In this document: piece after piece, positions 25,307-34,202 of the stretch
How positions within the stretch are numbered: position 1 is the stretch's first letter
Layout of the letters: every line of letters starts with the position of its first letter
Assembly (NCBI RefSeq): GCF_034044715.1
Contig: NZ_JAXCLW010000002.1
Location: 868,001 to 932,000 of the forward strand
Origin: Dongia_B soli
GTDB taxonomy: Bacteria > Pseudomonadota > Alphaproteobacteria > Dongiales > Dongiaceae
Direction: 5' to 3'
DNA length: 64,000 nucleotides
Program-made: the position numbers and the translations under genes
Notes under the pieces: generated by a model
Database searches by the model: none
What the model was told of the DNA's origin: nothing
Seen by the model: the letters and a program-made list of their open reading frames with translations, nothing else

Positions 25307-26266
25307 ATGATGCGGTTCGATATCGAATTTCTCATCCTCATCTGCGCGGCTCTGGCGGCTTTCGCCTCCATCCTTGCAGTGGGCCTACCCTTCTTCCGGG
25401 GAGAGCGCTTCGAATCCCGGTTAAAATCCATCTCGGATCGTCGGCGCGAACTGGCCAAGCAGCAGCGCGAATCCTTCCACGTGCGCGGCCGGTTGCAGGT
25501 TGGCAGCGGCTGGAAATTGAAGCAGCTGGCGATCCGCAGATTCAAGCTGCAGGACCTGCTGGAGGCCAAGGAATTGCGGCTGCAATTGGCCCGTGCCGGG
25601 CGCCGGGGCCAGCAAGCTGTCGTCAACTTTCTTTTCGCCCGCGTCGCGGCACCGCTCGGCTTACTGATCTTTTCGCTCTTCTACGCCTTCACGGTATTCG
25701 CGGAAAAACCCCTCGTCTTTCGCATATTTGCCGTTCTACTGGCGACGACAATCGGCAATTACCTGCCGATCATCCTGCTCAAGAATGCCGTCACCAAGCG
25801 GCAGCAAAAATTGCAGCGTGCTTATCCGGATGCACTCGATCTCATCGTCATCTGCGTCGAATCCGGCATGTCGATCGAAGCGGCTTTTGCCAAGGTCACC
25901 GAGCAGATGATGGAGGGTGCGCCGGAACTGGCGGAGGAGTTCGGACTGACGACAGCTGAACTCGCTTTCCTAAACGACCGCCGCCAAGCTTTCGATAATT
26001 TGGCGGATCGCACCGGCCTGCCTGCATTCAAGTCGCTGAGCACCACTTTGCAACAGTCCGAAAAATACGGCACGCCGGTCGCTGTCGGCCTGAGAGTTTT
26101 AGCAAAGGAAAGCCGCGATAGCCGTATGGCGGCGGCGGAAAAGAAAGCGGCGGCCCTACCGCCGAAACTGACCGTGCCGATGATTATGTTTTTTCTGCCG
26201 GTGCTTTTTATCGTGATCGGCGGCCCGGCAGTCATCCAAGTCTTGGATATGATGGCCCACCGGTAA
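25307..26266 (+). CDS. tadC: Tad inner-membrane platform protein TadC
   Basis: A 319-residue partner of TadB with one N-terminal helix, a basic cytosolic segment, two central helices and a T2SSF domain (PDALDLIVICVESGMSIEAAFAKVTEQM). It ends with a helix rich in MIMFFLPVLFIVIGGPAVI. Two consecutive ATGs (25307 and 25310) follow GAGG, which overlaps the end of tadB; either could be used. It is the last rightward gene of the main pilus operon, convergent with tadD. Confidence 0.92.
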   Translation: MMRFDIEFLILICAALAAFASILAVGLPFFRGERFESRLKSISDRRRELAKQQRESFHVRGRLQVGSGWKLKQLAIRRFKLQDLLEAKELRLQLARAGRRGQQAVVNFLFARVAAPLGLLIFSLFYAFTVFAEKPLVFRIFAVLLATTIGNYLPIILLKNAVTKRQQKLQRAYPDALDLIVICVESGMSIEAAFAKVTEQMMEGAPELAEEFGLTTAELAFLNDRRQAFDNLADRTGLPAFKSLSTTLQQSEKYGTPVAVGLRVLAKESRDSRMAAAEKKAAALPPKLTVPMIMFFLPVLFIVIGGPAVIQVLDMMAHR

Positions 26267-26283
26267 TCGCCGGCCGGCCAACT

Positions 26284-27090
26284 TCAATTGCTACCCAGCC
26301 CCTGATAATAATTGATATTGTTCCGCGCCATGTCATCGGGCAGGTCCATCCGGATCAGGCGCGTTGCACCGTCCTTGTCGCCTTTGAAAGCGAGCAACAA
26401 CGCCAGGTTCTGGCGCATCTGGGGGCTGGCACTCGGCTGATTGACGGCCTGCTGCAGGGTCGAGATCGCCATATCCAATTGGCCGGATTGCGCAAGCGAC
26501 AAAGCGTAGTTGTTCAGCAGATCGGAATTGGCGGGCGCCAGCTTCAGACCCGCCTGATAGGCCTCCTGCGCCAGGGCATATTGGCCTTGATAGTCGTAAG
26601 CGACCCCTAGAGCCGAATAGATTCCCCAATCATCGCGCGTCAGTCCCTTGGCCTGATTCAGCGCTGGGATCGCCAAATTCAATTGATCGGCCGCGAGATA
26701 ATCCTTGCCGAGCTCGACGAGCAACGGCGGCTTCACGCCAACTTTAGTAATGCGCGCATTGACGACCTGGATCGCCTGTTGCGGCGACCCGGCAAAACGG
26801 AAATTCCGCGCCAGGGCCAGCAGGATGGTCTCGTCATCGGGATAACGCTGCAACAGCGTCGTATAATGATTGGCGGCCTCGCTGTATTTGTATCCCGCCT
26901 CGGCGTCTGCGGCCGCCTGGCGGAGCGTGACGTCCAGATTGGGAACGGCCGGCTCTTTCGCGGCATCTGCTATGGGAGCGCTGTCGGCGATGTCCTGGGA
27001 AGTAAAGCTCTTCACCGTGCTGCAGCCCGCAAGGAGGATCGAGATCGATAGAATCATGCAGCTGCTTTGCCATGCACGGAGCATCGTCAA
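26284..27090 (-). CDS. tadD: TadD-like TPR lipoprotein
   Basis: A 268-residue lipoprotein with lipobox LLAGC (Cys23). At least four tetratricopeptide-type repeats follow (for example YKYSEAANHYTTLLQRYPDD, and WGIYSALGVAYDYQGQYALAQEAYQAGLKLAP). In Tad systems TadD helps secretin assembly as a scaffold. It is transcribed toward tadC, ending 17 bases from its stop, and is divergent from the small secretin-domain gene at 27205. Confidence 0.88.
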   Translation of the reverse strand: MTMLRAWQSSCMILSISILLAGCSTVKSFTSQDIADSAPIADAAKEPAVPNLDVTLRQAAADAEAGYKYSEAANHYTTLLQRYPDDETILLALARNFRFAGSPQQAIQVVNARITKVGVKPPLLVELGKDYLAADQLNLAIPALNQAKGLTRDDWGIYSALGVAYDYQGQYALAQEAYQAGLKLAPANSDLLNNYALSLAQSGQLDMAISTLQQAVNQPSASPQMRQNLALLLAFKGDKDGATRLIRMDLPDDMARNNINYYQGLGSN

Positions 27091-27204
27091 CCTCTTTATC
27101 CTGTGCCGTACCGACGGGAATTAACCTGGTCTTCACCAAGCCCGCTTAACGTTGTTGCAACGCCGCCGCATCCGGCAGCCGCGCTGGGACATTCTGGGCC
27201 TTTT

Positions 27205-27633
27205 ATGATGAAGAAATCCTTTATGGGCTTTCTGCCCGCTTTGTTGGTTTGGGGATTATTTCTCGCCAGTCAAGCGAAAGCCGATTCCGTCCTCGCCGTC
27301 GACTTGAACGGCGCCCGGAGTATCGGCCTGAACGCCGCCGCCAATGATGTGATTGTCGGCAATCCCGCTGTGGCGGATGTGTCCCTGCAAGCGCCCGACC
27401 ACCTTGTCGTTATCGGCAAGCAGGCGGGCCGCACCCGCGTCATCGCCATGGATGCAGCCCAGAAGGTTCTATTCAACCAGATCATCGTCGTCGTGGCCGG
27501 CGATGAAGGCATGGTGACCGTGACCGGCCCGCGCAAAGGCAATATCGTCCAGAACGACTATGCTTGCGCCACTCATTGTTCCGCTATACCCGGCGGCTCG
27601 GGATCCGGATCAGGTCAGCCTCCCGCTCCCTGA
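27205..27633 (+). CDS. Stand-alone pilus/secretin N-terminal-domain protein
   Basis: A 142-residue predicted periplasmic protein. A signal peptide (about 1-24, ending SQAKA) precedes one domain of the kind found at the N-terminus of CpaC-type secretins. Compare NDVIVGNPAVADVSLQAPDH here with RDIIIGNPDIADIVVRSPKQ in the secretin at 19202. The C-terminus has two cysteines (YACATHCSAIPG) and a Gly/Ser/Pro tail and lacks the secretin barrel. Two adjacent ATGs (27205, 27208) are possible starts. It may modulate the secretin ring; this is inference. Confidence 0.75.
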   Translation: MMKKSFMGFLPALLVWGLFLASQAKADSVLAVDLNGARSIGLNAAANDVIVGNPAVADVSLQAPDHLVVIGKQAGRTRVIAMDAAQKVLFNQIIVVVAGDEGMVTVTGPRKGNIVQNDYACATHCSAIPGGSGSGSGQPPAP

Positions 27634-27687
27634 TCAGCAATAACAAAAGCTTCTTCTAAGAGTGTGCCCCGGCTGACCGCGCACGGT

Positions 27688-28340
27688 CTACTGCGCGAGC
27701 CAGCTATTGAAGTGCCCATTCCAGGCGGTGCTCATGACGACCTCTCCATCCGCCAGTAATTGCGGCGGTTGCGCGCCGGCGGTCCACCACACGCGCAGTC
27801 GGGTTTGATCTGGTCGAGTTTCTTGAAGGCGCGATCAACGCCTTCGCTGGTGCCAAGTACCTTATAGACGTCCTGCGGGGCTTCGCCGTCGGCGATCAAG
27901 GCCATCTCGAATGTGGTCTCGGCGATTTGCGCAAGGCGCGCGGTCCGGGAAACTTCTTCACATCCCAGAAATCGGCGACAGTCTTCGGCCCGCCATTCGG
28001 GAATTTGCCGGCGTCATAAGCGTAGATCGTGTCGAAGACGATGGTAGCGAGGGCGCAATCCATTGCCGCGCCTTCGACAAACTGGTCGCGCCCGCCAAGC
28101 GCGCCATAGTCGATCGGTTCCAGCCAGCCTTCGTCGCAACCTTGCAGTGCGTGGCCGGGTTCGACATCGACCACATCCCACTCATCTGCTTCAGCTCCAC
28201 CATGCTTTTGAGCTTGGCGGTCGAGCCGTCCCATTCATCCTGCAGGATTTTCGTGCCAGTCTTTTTCGCGAAAGGTTCGAAATAGGTCACATCCTGGCTT
28301 TTCGTGTAAGCCTCGCCGCCAGGGCATGATGCCGGATCAG
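27688..28340 (-). pseudogene. Decayed polyamine-type ABC transporter substrate-binding protein
   Basis: Homology to PotD/PotF-like binding proteins is spread over at least three reading frames on the reverse strand. The order is AYTKSQDVTYFEPFAKKTG and KILQDEWDGSTAKLKSMVE, then EWDVVDVEP through IYAYDAGKFPNGGPKTVADF, then FEMALIADGEAPQDVYKVLG, then WWTAGAQPPQLLADGEVVMS ending NSWLAQ. The signal peptide and roughly the last quarter are missing. Multiple frameshifts and truncation at both ends mark it as a pseudogene. Its order is tail to tail with the pilus protein at 27205. Confidence 0.85.
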
Positions 28341-28377
28341 CTTGAAACGGCCTGTCGGCAATGGTGGCCTCTGGGGG

Positions 28378-29000
28378 GGTGTGGTTCCGAGTTATCAGAA
28401 CCCCACGGCCATCACCTTGCCCCTGGAACGTCGCCGGGCGCTTTTGGCGATTGCGCAGCGCTACAATGTCCTTCTGATCGAGGATGATGTCTACTGCCCC
28501 TTTCTGGATGCACCGCAGCAAAGCTTTGCCAGCATGGCACCCGATCTGATGGTGTATGTCAGCGGCTTCTCGAAATTTGTCGCCCCCGGCTTGCGCCTGG
28601 GCTTCGTCGTGGCGCCTCGCGCTTTGGTGGGCGATATTGCCGCCGCCGTCCGGATCAACTACTGGAGCATCAGCCCCCTCACCGCCTTGATTGCCACAGC
28701 GATGCTGGAGGACGGCGTTATCAACGACCTCGTGATGCGCCAGAAGGAGGACCTGCGCCGACGCCAAGCTTTGGTCAGCCGGATTCTGGCGAATTTCGAT
28801 ATCCGGACCGGCGATACCTCAACCCATTTCTGGCTGCATCTGCCCGAACCCTGGCCCTCTGCATCTGCACGACGTCGTGTGAGGAGCGTCGGCTGCCACG
28901 CTGGGAAAAAGCAAATACATCAATTGCGCGTGAAGGGCGAACTATCGCTCCGGTGTCGGGTTGTCGCTCCATTCCAGCGTCGCCCGGCCGATCACAAGAC
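28378..29000 (+). pseudogene. Decayed MocR-type PLP-dependent aminotransferase regulator (C-terminal half)
   Basis: An open stretch encodes only the C-terminal part of a GntR/aminotransferase (MocR-like) protein. It starts at VPSYQNPTAITLPLERRRAL and keeps the cofactor-lysine region VSGFSKFVAPGLRLGFVVAP. The helix-turn-helix and the first half of the aminotransferase domain are absent, and after LHLPEPWPSA the frame shifts: RSGVGLSLHSSVARP-like coding continues in another frame near 28950-28985. It abuts the decayed binding-protein gene at about 28340-28380, so a deletion probably joined the two. Confidence 0.75.
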
Positions 29001-29040
29001 GATAAGAGCCGGTCGGGACTGCCTTCGGGAGGCTTCAGTC

Positions 29041-29121
29041 ATGCGCTCAGTTCTGCTTTGGATTCTAGAAGTTCCGGTCCCCGTTATCCTGCTCGCCCTT
29101 TTTATCAATTCGTTGCAGTAA
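29041..29121 (+). CDS. 26-residue single-span membrane peptide
   Basis: MRSVLLWILEVPVPVILLALFINSLQ is a small, almost wholly hydrophobic peptide. GGAGG lies eight bases before ATG 29041, a better site than many genes here have. The 'LLWILxVPxPxILL' pattern resembles tiny membrane proteins often seen in alphaproteobacteria, but that comparison is from memory. It lies after the MocR relic and before a hairpin. It could also be a chance frame; the strong ribosome-binding site argues for expression. Confidence 0.5.
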   Translation: MRSVLLWILEVPVPVILLALFINSLQ

Positions 29122-29170
29122 TCGTTCGCATCATTTCACCTTTGATGAAACGGCGTGCAATCAAAAGCAC

Positions 29171-29212
29171 AGCCCCAGTTGCCGACACGGCTATGCCGCC
29201 GGCAACTGGGCT
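29171..29212 (-). terminator. Long hairpin downstream of the 3-hydroxybutyrate dehydrogenase gene
   Basis: AGCCCCAGTTGCCG and CGGCAACTGGGCT pair over 13 bases with one bulge. The loop region itself can pair CGGC with GCCG. On the leftward strand it lies 28 bases past the dehydrogenase stop and is followed by GTGCTTTTGATT, a weak T-rich tail, so it probably ends that transcript. Confidence 0.55.
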
Positions 29213-29240
29213 GCCTGCCAGCCATGGTTGAATTTCCGGC

Positions 29241-30023
29241 TTACGCCGCGGTCCAGCCACCATCGATCGACTGCATGGAACCGTTAATCGATTTACCTGC
29301 ATCCGAAGCCAAAAAAACTGCCAGGGCGGCAACATCCTCGACCGTGACGAATTCCTTCGTCGGCTGGGCCAGCAGCATCACATTCTTCTTCACCTCATCT
29401 TCCGTGATGCCGCGGGCTTTGGCGGTATCAGCGATCTGCTTTTCCACCAACGGCGTCCAGACATAGCCCGGACAAATGGCATTCACGGTGATGCCGAAGG
29501 TGGCCAGTTCCAAAGCGGCGGTCTTGGTCAGGCCAGCGATGCCATGTTTGGCTGCGACGTAAGCCGCCTTGAAAGGCGAAGCCACCAGGGCATGGGCTGA
29601 GGCGGTGTTGATGATGCGGCCCCATTTGCGCTGTTTCATGCCGGGAATGGCGGTGCGGATGGCATGGAAGGCTGAGCTGAGATTGATGGCGATGATCGCA
29701 TCCCACTTCTCCACGGGGAATTCCTCGATCGGCGCGACATGCTGGATGCCGGCATTGTTGACCAGGATGTCGACGCTGCCGAAGGTCTTTTCGGCGGTTT
29801 TGATCATCTCGGCAATCTCACTGCCTTTCGACATATCGGCGGGTGAATAGATCGCCTTGACGCCGAAGGTGGTTTCGATCGACTTCCGCTCTTTTTCGAT
29901 CGCCGCCGCATCACCGAAACCGTTGATCAAGACATTGGCGCCCTCTTTCGCCATTGCCTGGGCGATGGCGAGACCGATCCCACTGGTCGAGCCGGTGACG
30001 ACAGCGGTTTTACCCTTCAACAT
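29241..30023 (-). CDS. bdhA: 3-hydroxybutyrate dehydrogenase (SDR family)
   Basis: A 260-residue NAD-dependent short-chain dehydrogenase. It has TGSTSGIGLAIA (10-21) for NAD binding, NNAG, the catalytic Ser/Tyr/Lys set (NTASAHALVASPFKAAYVAAKHG) and ICPGYVWTPLVEKQI, which is characteristic of D-3-hydroxybutyrate dehydrogenases. It ends SINGSMQSIDGGWTAA. It interconverts 3-hydroxybutyrate and acetoacetate, the step after PHB depolymerisation, consistent with the PHA synthase at 45774. It appears monocistronic, divergent from the permease at 30310. Confidence 0.92.
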   Translation of the reverse strand: MLKGKTAVVTGSTSGIGLAIAQAMAKEGANVLINGFGDAAAIEKERKSIETTFGVKAIYSPADMSKGSEIAEMIKTAEKTFGSVDILVNNAGIQHVAPIEEFPVEKWDAIIAINLSSAFHAIRTAIPGMKQRKWGRIINTASAHALVASPFKAAYVAAKHGIAGLTKTAALELATFGITVNAICPGYVWTPLVEKQIADTAKARGITEDEVKKNVMLLAQPTKEFVTVEDVAALAVFLASDAGKSINGSMQSIDGGWTAA

Positions 30024-30309
30024 GCCTAATCTCCGTCGTTTTGGTAGCTGGATGACGCGCTGGTCGGCTGGGATGCCGGCCGAATTGAGGTCACAGCATG
30101 CAGCGGTTTTTTGTGCGCTGCAATATACTTCTGGAAGCTGTCATCGATCTGCCATCTCCACTTCCCCTTGCCCTACAGGTAACGAAGGCATGATTTTCGA
30201 AAACGATGGGGCTAGCAATTCCATCCTTCGACGCCTAAACCTGATCATATTCTCTTGATCCGTGTCCCGGATCGGCAAATCCCTACGACAAATCCCCAAG
30301 GAGAAGCGC

Positions 30310-31710
30310 ATGCTTGAAAAACTGACGCGCCGCATGTCGGTCGAACGGCTGCAAGCCGAAAGCCTGAAGCGCAAGGATTTCCACCGAGTGCTTACCCTCT
30401 GGCAACTGACGGCGATCGGCATCGGCGGCATTATCGGCGTTGGCGTTTTCGTCCTGACCGGCGTGGTCGCTGCGACCCATGCCGGACCAGGCGTCGTGCT
30501 CTCCTTCATCGCCGCCGGCATTGCCAGCGCGGCCGCCGCTTTGTGCTATGCCGAATTCTCCAGCATGATTCCGGTGACCGGCAGCGCCTATACTTATGGC
30601 TATGCGGTGCTCGGCGAGCTGGCGGCCTGGATCATCGGCTGGGACTTGCTGCTGGAATATGCGCTGGTTGTCGCGGTGGTGGCGATCGGTTGGTCGGGCT
30701 ACGTACGTGCTTTGCTGGATGCCGCCGGCATCCACCTGCCCGATTGGGCGGCCGAGGTCGAGGTTGGCCAGGTAGGCCACCGTTTCGACGTCATTGCCGC
30801 CTTGGTCTCCCTGTTCATCGCGGCCTTGTTGACGATCCGCATGGAAACCGGCGCTCGCTTCAACAGCTTCATCGTCGGCATCAAGCTTGCCGGTGTCCTG
30901 CTGGTCATCATCGTCGGTGCCTTCTTCATCAAGCCGGAGAACTGGCACCCCTTCCTGCCCTTTGGTTTTCACGGGGTGCTGACCGGTGCTGCCATCGTCT
31001 TCTTCGCCGTTTTCGGCTATGACACACTGACGACCGCGGCCGAGGAGGCGCGCGATCCACAGCGCGATCTGCCGCGTGCGGTGCTGCTATCTCTCGCCAT
31101 CGCCATGGTCCTCTATATCGGCATGTCCCTGGTCCTAACCGGTATGGTGCCTTACCAGTCGCTGAATAATACAGCCCCCGTTGCCAATGCCTTCAAAGAT
31201 CTCAACCTGAACCTGGTGATGATCATCATTTCCATTGCCGCCATCGCCGGCATTACCAGCGTGCTCTTCGCCTTCATGCTGGCCGCGGCACGCATCTGGT
31301 TTGCCCTGGGGCGCGATGGGCTGCTGCCGCGATGGTTTGCGAAACCGCACCCGACCTTCGGCACACCCTATCGGCCGACGATCATCCTGGGGATCGGCAC
31401 CGCGCTCGCCGCCGGTATCTTTCCCATCAGCGAGGTCGCCGAACTGGTCAATATCGGCACGCTCTCGGCCTTCATCGTCATCTGCGCTTCAGTGGTGCTA
31501 TTGCGTTGGAAGCAGCCCGGCCTGCAGCGGCAATTCCGCGTACCCTTCGTTTATGTCGTCGCGCTCGTTGGTATCTGCGCGTGCATCGCCTTGATCGCCG
31601 GTCTGCCGGTGCCGACTTATGAGCGTTTCGTCATCTGGCTGGTCATCGGCCTCGTCATCTATTTCCTTTACGGCATTCGTAATAGCGCACTGGCCCGGGA
31701 AGGAAAATAA
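30310..31710 (+). CDS. APC-family cationic amino acid permease
   Basis: A 466-residue inner-membrane transporter with about 12 hydrophobic helices. The first, LWQLTAIGIGGIIGVGVFVLTG, carries the APC-type glycine motif of the CAT branch, and a consensus loop follows (FAVFGYDTLTTAAEEARDPQRDLPRAV). ATG 30310 is chosen over an upstream GTG at 30262 because AAGGAG is six bases before it. CAT-branch members carry arginine, lysine, ornithine or related amines; the agmatinase gene downstream makes a basic substrate plausible. Confidence 0.88.
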   Translation: MLEKLTRRMSVERLQAESLKRKDFHRVLTLWQLTAIGIGGIIGVGVFVLTGVVAATHAGPGVVLSFIAAGIASAAAALCYAEFSSMIPVTGSAYTYGYAVLGELAAWIIGWDLLLEYALVVAVVAIGWSGYVRALLDAAGIHLPDWAAEVEVGQVGHRFDVIAALVSLFIAALLTIRMETGARFNSFIVGIKLAGVLLVIIVGAFFIKPENWHPFLPFGFHGVLTGAAIVFFAVFGYDTLTTAAEEARDPQRDLPRAVLLSLAIAMVLYIGMSLVLTGMVPYQSLNNTAPVANAFKDLNLNLVMIIISIAAIAGITSVLFAFMLAAARIWFALGRDGLLPRWFAKPHPTFGTPYRPTIILGIGTALAAGIFPISEVAELVNIGTLSAFIVICASVVLLRWKQPGLQRQFRVPFVYVVALVGICACIALIAGLPVPTYERFVIWLVIGLVIYFLYGIRNSALAREGK

Positions 31711-31711
31711 A

Positions 31712-31734
31712 CGGCACTAAACGCGGGAGTGCCG
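31712..31734 (+). terminator. Weak hairpin after the permease gene
   Basis: CGGCACT and AGTGCCG form a seven-base stem with a nine-base loop directly after the permease stop. No T-run follows, so it may be an attenuating or Rho-type end rather than a true intrinsic terminator. Confidence 0.3.
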
Positions 31735-31819
31735 AATGCTTTGTGCATTGACTTCCCGCATTGGCCGGGGAAAAGTGCGGCAATAATTGAACGCATAATC
31801 AAATTGCTGGGGGTCGAAT

Positions 31820-32776
31820 ATGAGTGCAGCTTACGGCAATGATCGGGCTTTCACCGCTACCGATCTGAAGGGAACCCAGATGGAGCCGACTTTTGCCGGC
31901 GCGCTGAGCTTCCTACGCCGCAAATACAGCCGCGATCTGAGCGGCGTCGACGTCGCTGTGACCGGCTTTCCCCTGGATACAGCGGTCACCAATCGACCGG
32001 GTACGCGTTTCGGCCCACGCGCTATTCGCGCCGCCTCCAGCCATATGGCCTGGACGCGGCCCTATGGCAGCCCCTTCGATCCGCTGGATCGGCTTGCGGT
32101 CGTCGATTATGGCGATTGCCGCTGGGATCACGGACGCCCGGAGCAGATTCCCGGCGCGATCGAAGCCCATGCCGATGAGATCATCTCGAAAGGCGTCGCG
32201 CTGCTTTCATTGGGCGGCGATCACTTCATCAGCTATCCGCTCTTGAAAGCCCATGTGAAGAAGCACGGCCCCCTTTCCCTGGTCCATTTCGATGCCCATT
32301 CCGATACCTGGAATGACGAAGGCGGCGATGGCCGGGTCGATCACGGCACCATGTTCTATCATGCCGCCAAGGAAGGGCTGGTCGACCCCAAGCGCTCGGT
32401 ACAGATCGGCTTGCGGACGCATAACGACGATCTTCTGGGCTTTAACGTCTTCGATGCGCCCTGGGTACATGAGCACGGCGTCAAGGCAGTCATCGAGCAG
32501 ACACGGCGGATCGTTGGTGACAACAAGGCCTATCTTACCTTCGATATCGATTGCCTCGACCCCGCTTTCGCGCCGGGAACAGGCACACCAGTCTCGGGCG
32601 GCCTCACCTCGGCCCAGGCACTGGCGATCCTCCGCGGTTTCGCCGGCATCAATTTTGTCGGCATGGATATCGTCGAGGTGGCGCCGGCTTATGACGTGGG
32701 TGAAATCACCGCGCTTGCCGCTTCACATATCGCCCATGAGTGGCTCGTGCTCTACGCCAGCCGTAAACGCGCGTAA
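31820..32776 (+). CDS. speB: Agmatinase (arginase/ureohydrolase family)
   Basis: A 318-residue manganese enzyme that hydrolyses agmatine to putrescine and urea. The metal-binding motifs are GGDH, HFDAHSDT and DIDCLDPAFAPGTGTP, with the C-terminal MDIVEVAPAYD. GGGGG lies six bases before ATG 31820. Together with the upstream permease and a decayed polyamine-type binding protein it suggests local agmatine or arginine use. Guanidinobutyrase is a close alternative in the same family. Its last 54 bases overlap the convergent HicB-like gene. Confidence 0.9.
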   Translation: MSAAYGNDRAFTATDLKGTQMEPTFAGALSFLRRKYSRDLSGVDVAVTGFPLDTAVTNRPGTRFGPRAIRAASSHMAWTRPYGSPFDPLDRLAVVDYGDCRWDHGRPEQIPGAIEAHADEIISKGVALLSLGGDHFISYPLLKAHVKKHGPLSLVHFDAHSDTWNDEGGDGRVDHGTMFYHAAKEGLVDPKRSVQIGLRTHNDDLLGFNVFDAPWVHEHGVKAVIEQTRRIVGDNKAYLTFDIDCLDPAFAPGTGTPVSGGLTSAQALAILRGFAGINFVGMDIVEVAPAYDVGEITALAASHIAHEWLVLYASRKRA

Positions 32777-33160
32777 TCGGCAAAAGGTCTCATAGCGAAA
32801 AAGCGGGCGGTCCAGATAGCGCAACAAGGGATTACCCGACAGGGGGCCGCATAGCGGATTGACTTCCGCTTCCTCCTTCCCGTGTATATGCGACGGCAGA
32901 AGGGGAACCACGGTGATGGCGCCCTCCCGGAGTTTATCAGCAGCGGCTGGCTCGGCAAGAATTTCGTCGACCCGGCGCGGCAGCGGCACCTTACGATTCT
33001 TCGCACGCATCGCCGACACATGACGAAAGAGAAGAATCTCGGCCTGCGACAGAGCCTTCTTGAGTTGCGGATGGCGGACGGACAGGCCGGGGAAATCCGG
33101 AAAACCGATTTCGTATCCCCCCAGCTGATCGCCACGGATCACTGCAACGTAATAAATCAT
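32723..33160 (-). CDS. Orphan HicB-family antitoxin-like protein
   Basis: A 145-residue protein beginning MIYYVAVIRGDQLGGYEIGF, with the partial RNase H-like HicB fold signature (GYEIGFPDFPGLS and KALSQAEILLFRHVSAM). The C-terminal third, rich in Pro, Leu and Arg, is unlike usual HicB tails and overlaps the end of the agmatinase gene on the other strand by 54 bases, so the stop may have been extended. No HicA toxin gene is seen on either side. It may be a solitary antitoxin remnant or a regulator. ATG 33160 is chosen because the HicB fold begins there. Confidence 0.7.
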   Translation of the reverse strand: MIYYVAVIRGDQLGGYEIGFPDFPGLSVRHPQLKKALSQAEILLFRHVSAMRAKNRKVPLPRRVDEILAEPAAADKLREGAITVVPLLPSHIHGKEEAEVNPLCGPLSGNPLLRYLDRPLFRYETFCRLRAFTAGVEHEPLMGDM

Positions 33161-33312
33161 CTGCTGGTTCCACTCATCGCATATTCGGTTCGCGCTATAT
33201 AGGCGCCACCGAGCCACAGGCAAGACTGCGGCTCATCACGAAGCCGCGATATATCCTCGGCATCGAACCTTTCCCCCTACTGTCTGTTTCTCCATTTTAA
33301 TGGAGGTGCGGG

Positions 33313-34197
33313 ATGAGCAGATCGGGGAAGGTTCGCATCGGCATATCAGGCTGGCGATACAAGCCATGGCGCGGTGTGTTCTATCCGGAAGATCTGAAGC
33401 AAAAGGATGAATTACCCTTCGCCGCAGATTGTTTCCCGACAATCGAGATCAACGGCACGTTCTATTCGCTGCAACGCCCGGAAAGCTTCGCGCAGTGGGC
33501 CGCCGAGACGCCGGCAGATTTTGTCTTCGCGGTTAAAGGCCCACGCTACATCACCCATCTCCTGCGCCTGAAGAATGTCGAAAAGCCGCTCGCCAATTTC
33601 TTTGCCAGCGGCATCTTTGAACTCGGCGCCAAGCTTGGTCCGATTCTTTGGCAATTTCCGCCGAATTTCAAATTCGATTCCGACCGCCTCGAAGCCTTTT
33701 TCAAGTTATTGCCGCAAGATACCGAAGCAGCGGCGCGCCTCGCCCGCCGGCACGATGACAAGGTGAAAGGCCGGACATCCTTGAAGCCACCAAAGAAAAT
33801 TCCCCTCCGTCATGCGATGGAAATCCGTCACGATAGCTTCCGCTCGCCCGACTTCATCAAGCTGTTGCGGAAATACAAAGTGGGCCTGGTCGTCGCCGAT
33901 ACGGTGGAATGGCCCTGCCTGATGGACCTCACCAGCGATTTCATCTATTGCCGCCTGCACGGCTCCGAAGTGTTATATGCCAGCGGCTATGACAGCCGTG
34001 CCCTGTCACAATGGTGCAAGCGCGTAACGGCCTGGGCTAAAGGCGAGGAGCCCAAGGATGCCAAACGCGTCCTTGATGAACCCGCGCCGAAACGGGCGAC
34101 GCGCGATGTCTATGTCTATTTCGACAATGACATGAAGGTGCGTGCCCCACGCGATGCGGCCTCCCTGATCAAGCGCGTCGAAAAAGCCCTCGCGTGA
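33313..34197 (+). CDS. DUF72 (YecE-like) family protein
   Basis: A 294-residue protein with a TIM-barrel-like DUF72 fold. It opens RIGISGWRYKPWRGVFYP, with IEINGTFYSLQRPESFAQWA and FVFAVKGPRYITHL, then LWQFPPNFKFD and the C-terminal DVYVYFDNDMKVRAPRDA. GGAGG stands six bases before ATG 33313. The family's function is unknown, although its fold resembles endonuclease IV-like enzymes. Its stop is five bases from the end of the convergent racemase gene. Confidence 0.92.
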   Translation: MSRSGKVRIGISGWRYKPWRGVFYPEDLKQKDELPFAADCFPTIEINGTFYSLQRPESFAQWAAETPADFVFAVKGPRYITHLLRLKNVEKPLANFFASGIFELGAKLGPILWQFPPNFKFDSDRLEAFFKLLPQDTEAAARLARRHDDKVKGRTSLKPPKKIPLRHAMEIRHDSFRSPDFIKLLRKYKVGLVVADTVEWPCLMDLTSDFIYCRLHGSEVLYASGYDSRALSQWCKRVTAWAKGEEPKDAKRVLDEPAPKRATRDVYVYFDNDMKVRAPRDAASLIKRVEKALA

Positions 34198-34202
34198 CGC
34201 GC

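Noticed and set aside
27634..29040. A mobile element causing the decayed genes.
   Set aside because: No transposase fragment, terminal inverted repeat or target duplication was seen. Simple deletion and frameshift decay explains the region.
33161..33312. A HicA toxin gene beside the HicB-like gene.
   Set aside because: The 152 bases upstream hold no frame with the HicA double-stranded RNA-binding-like signature, and the downstream side is agmatinase.
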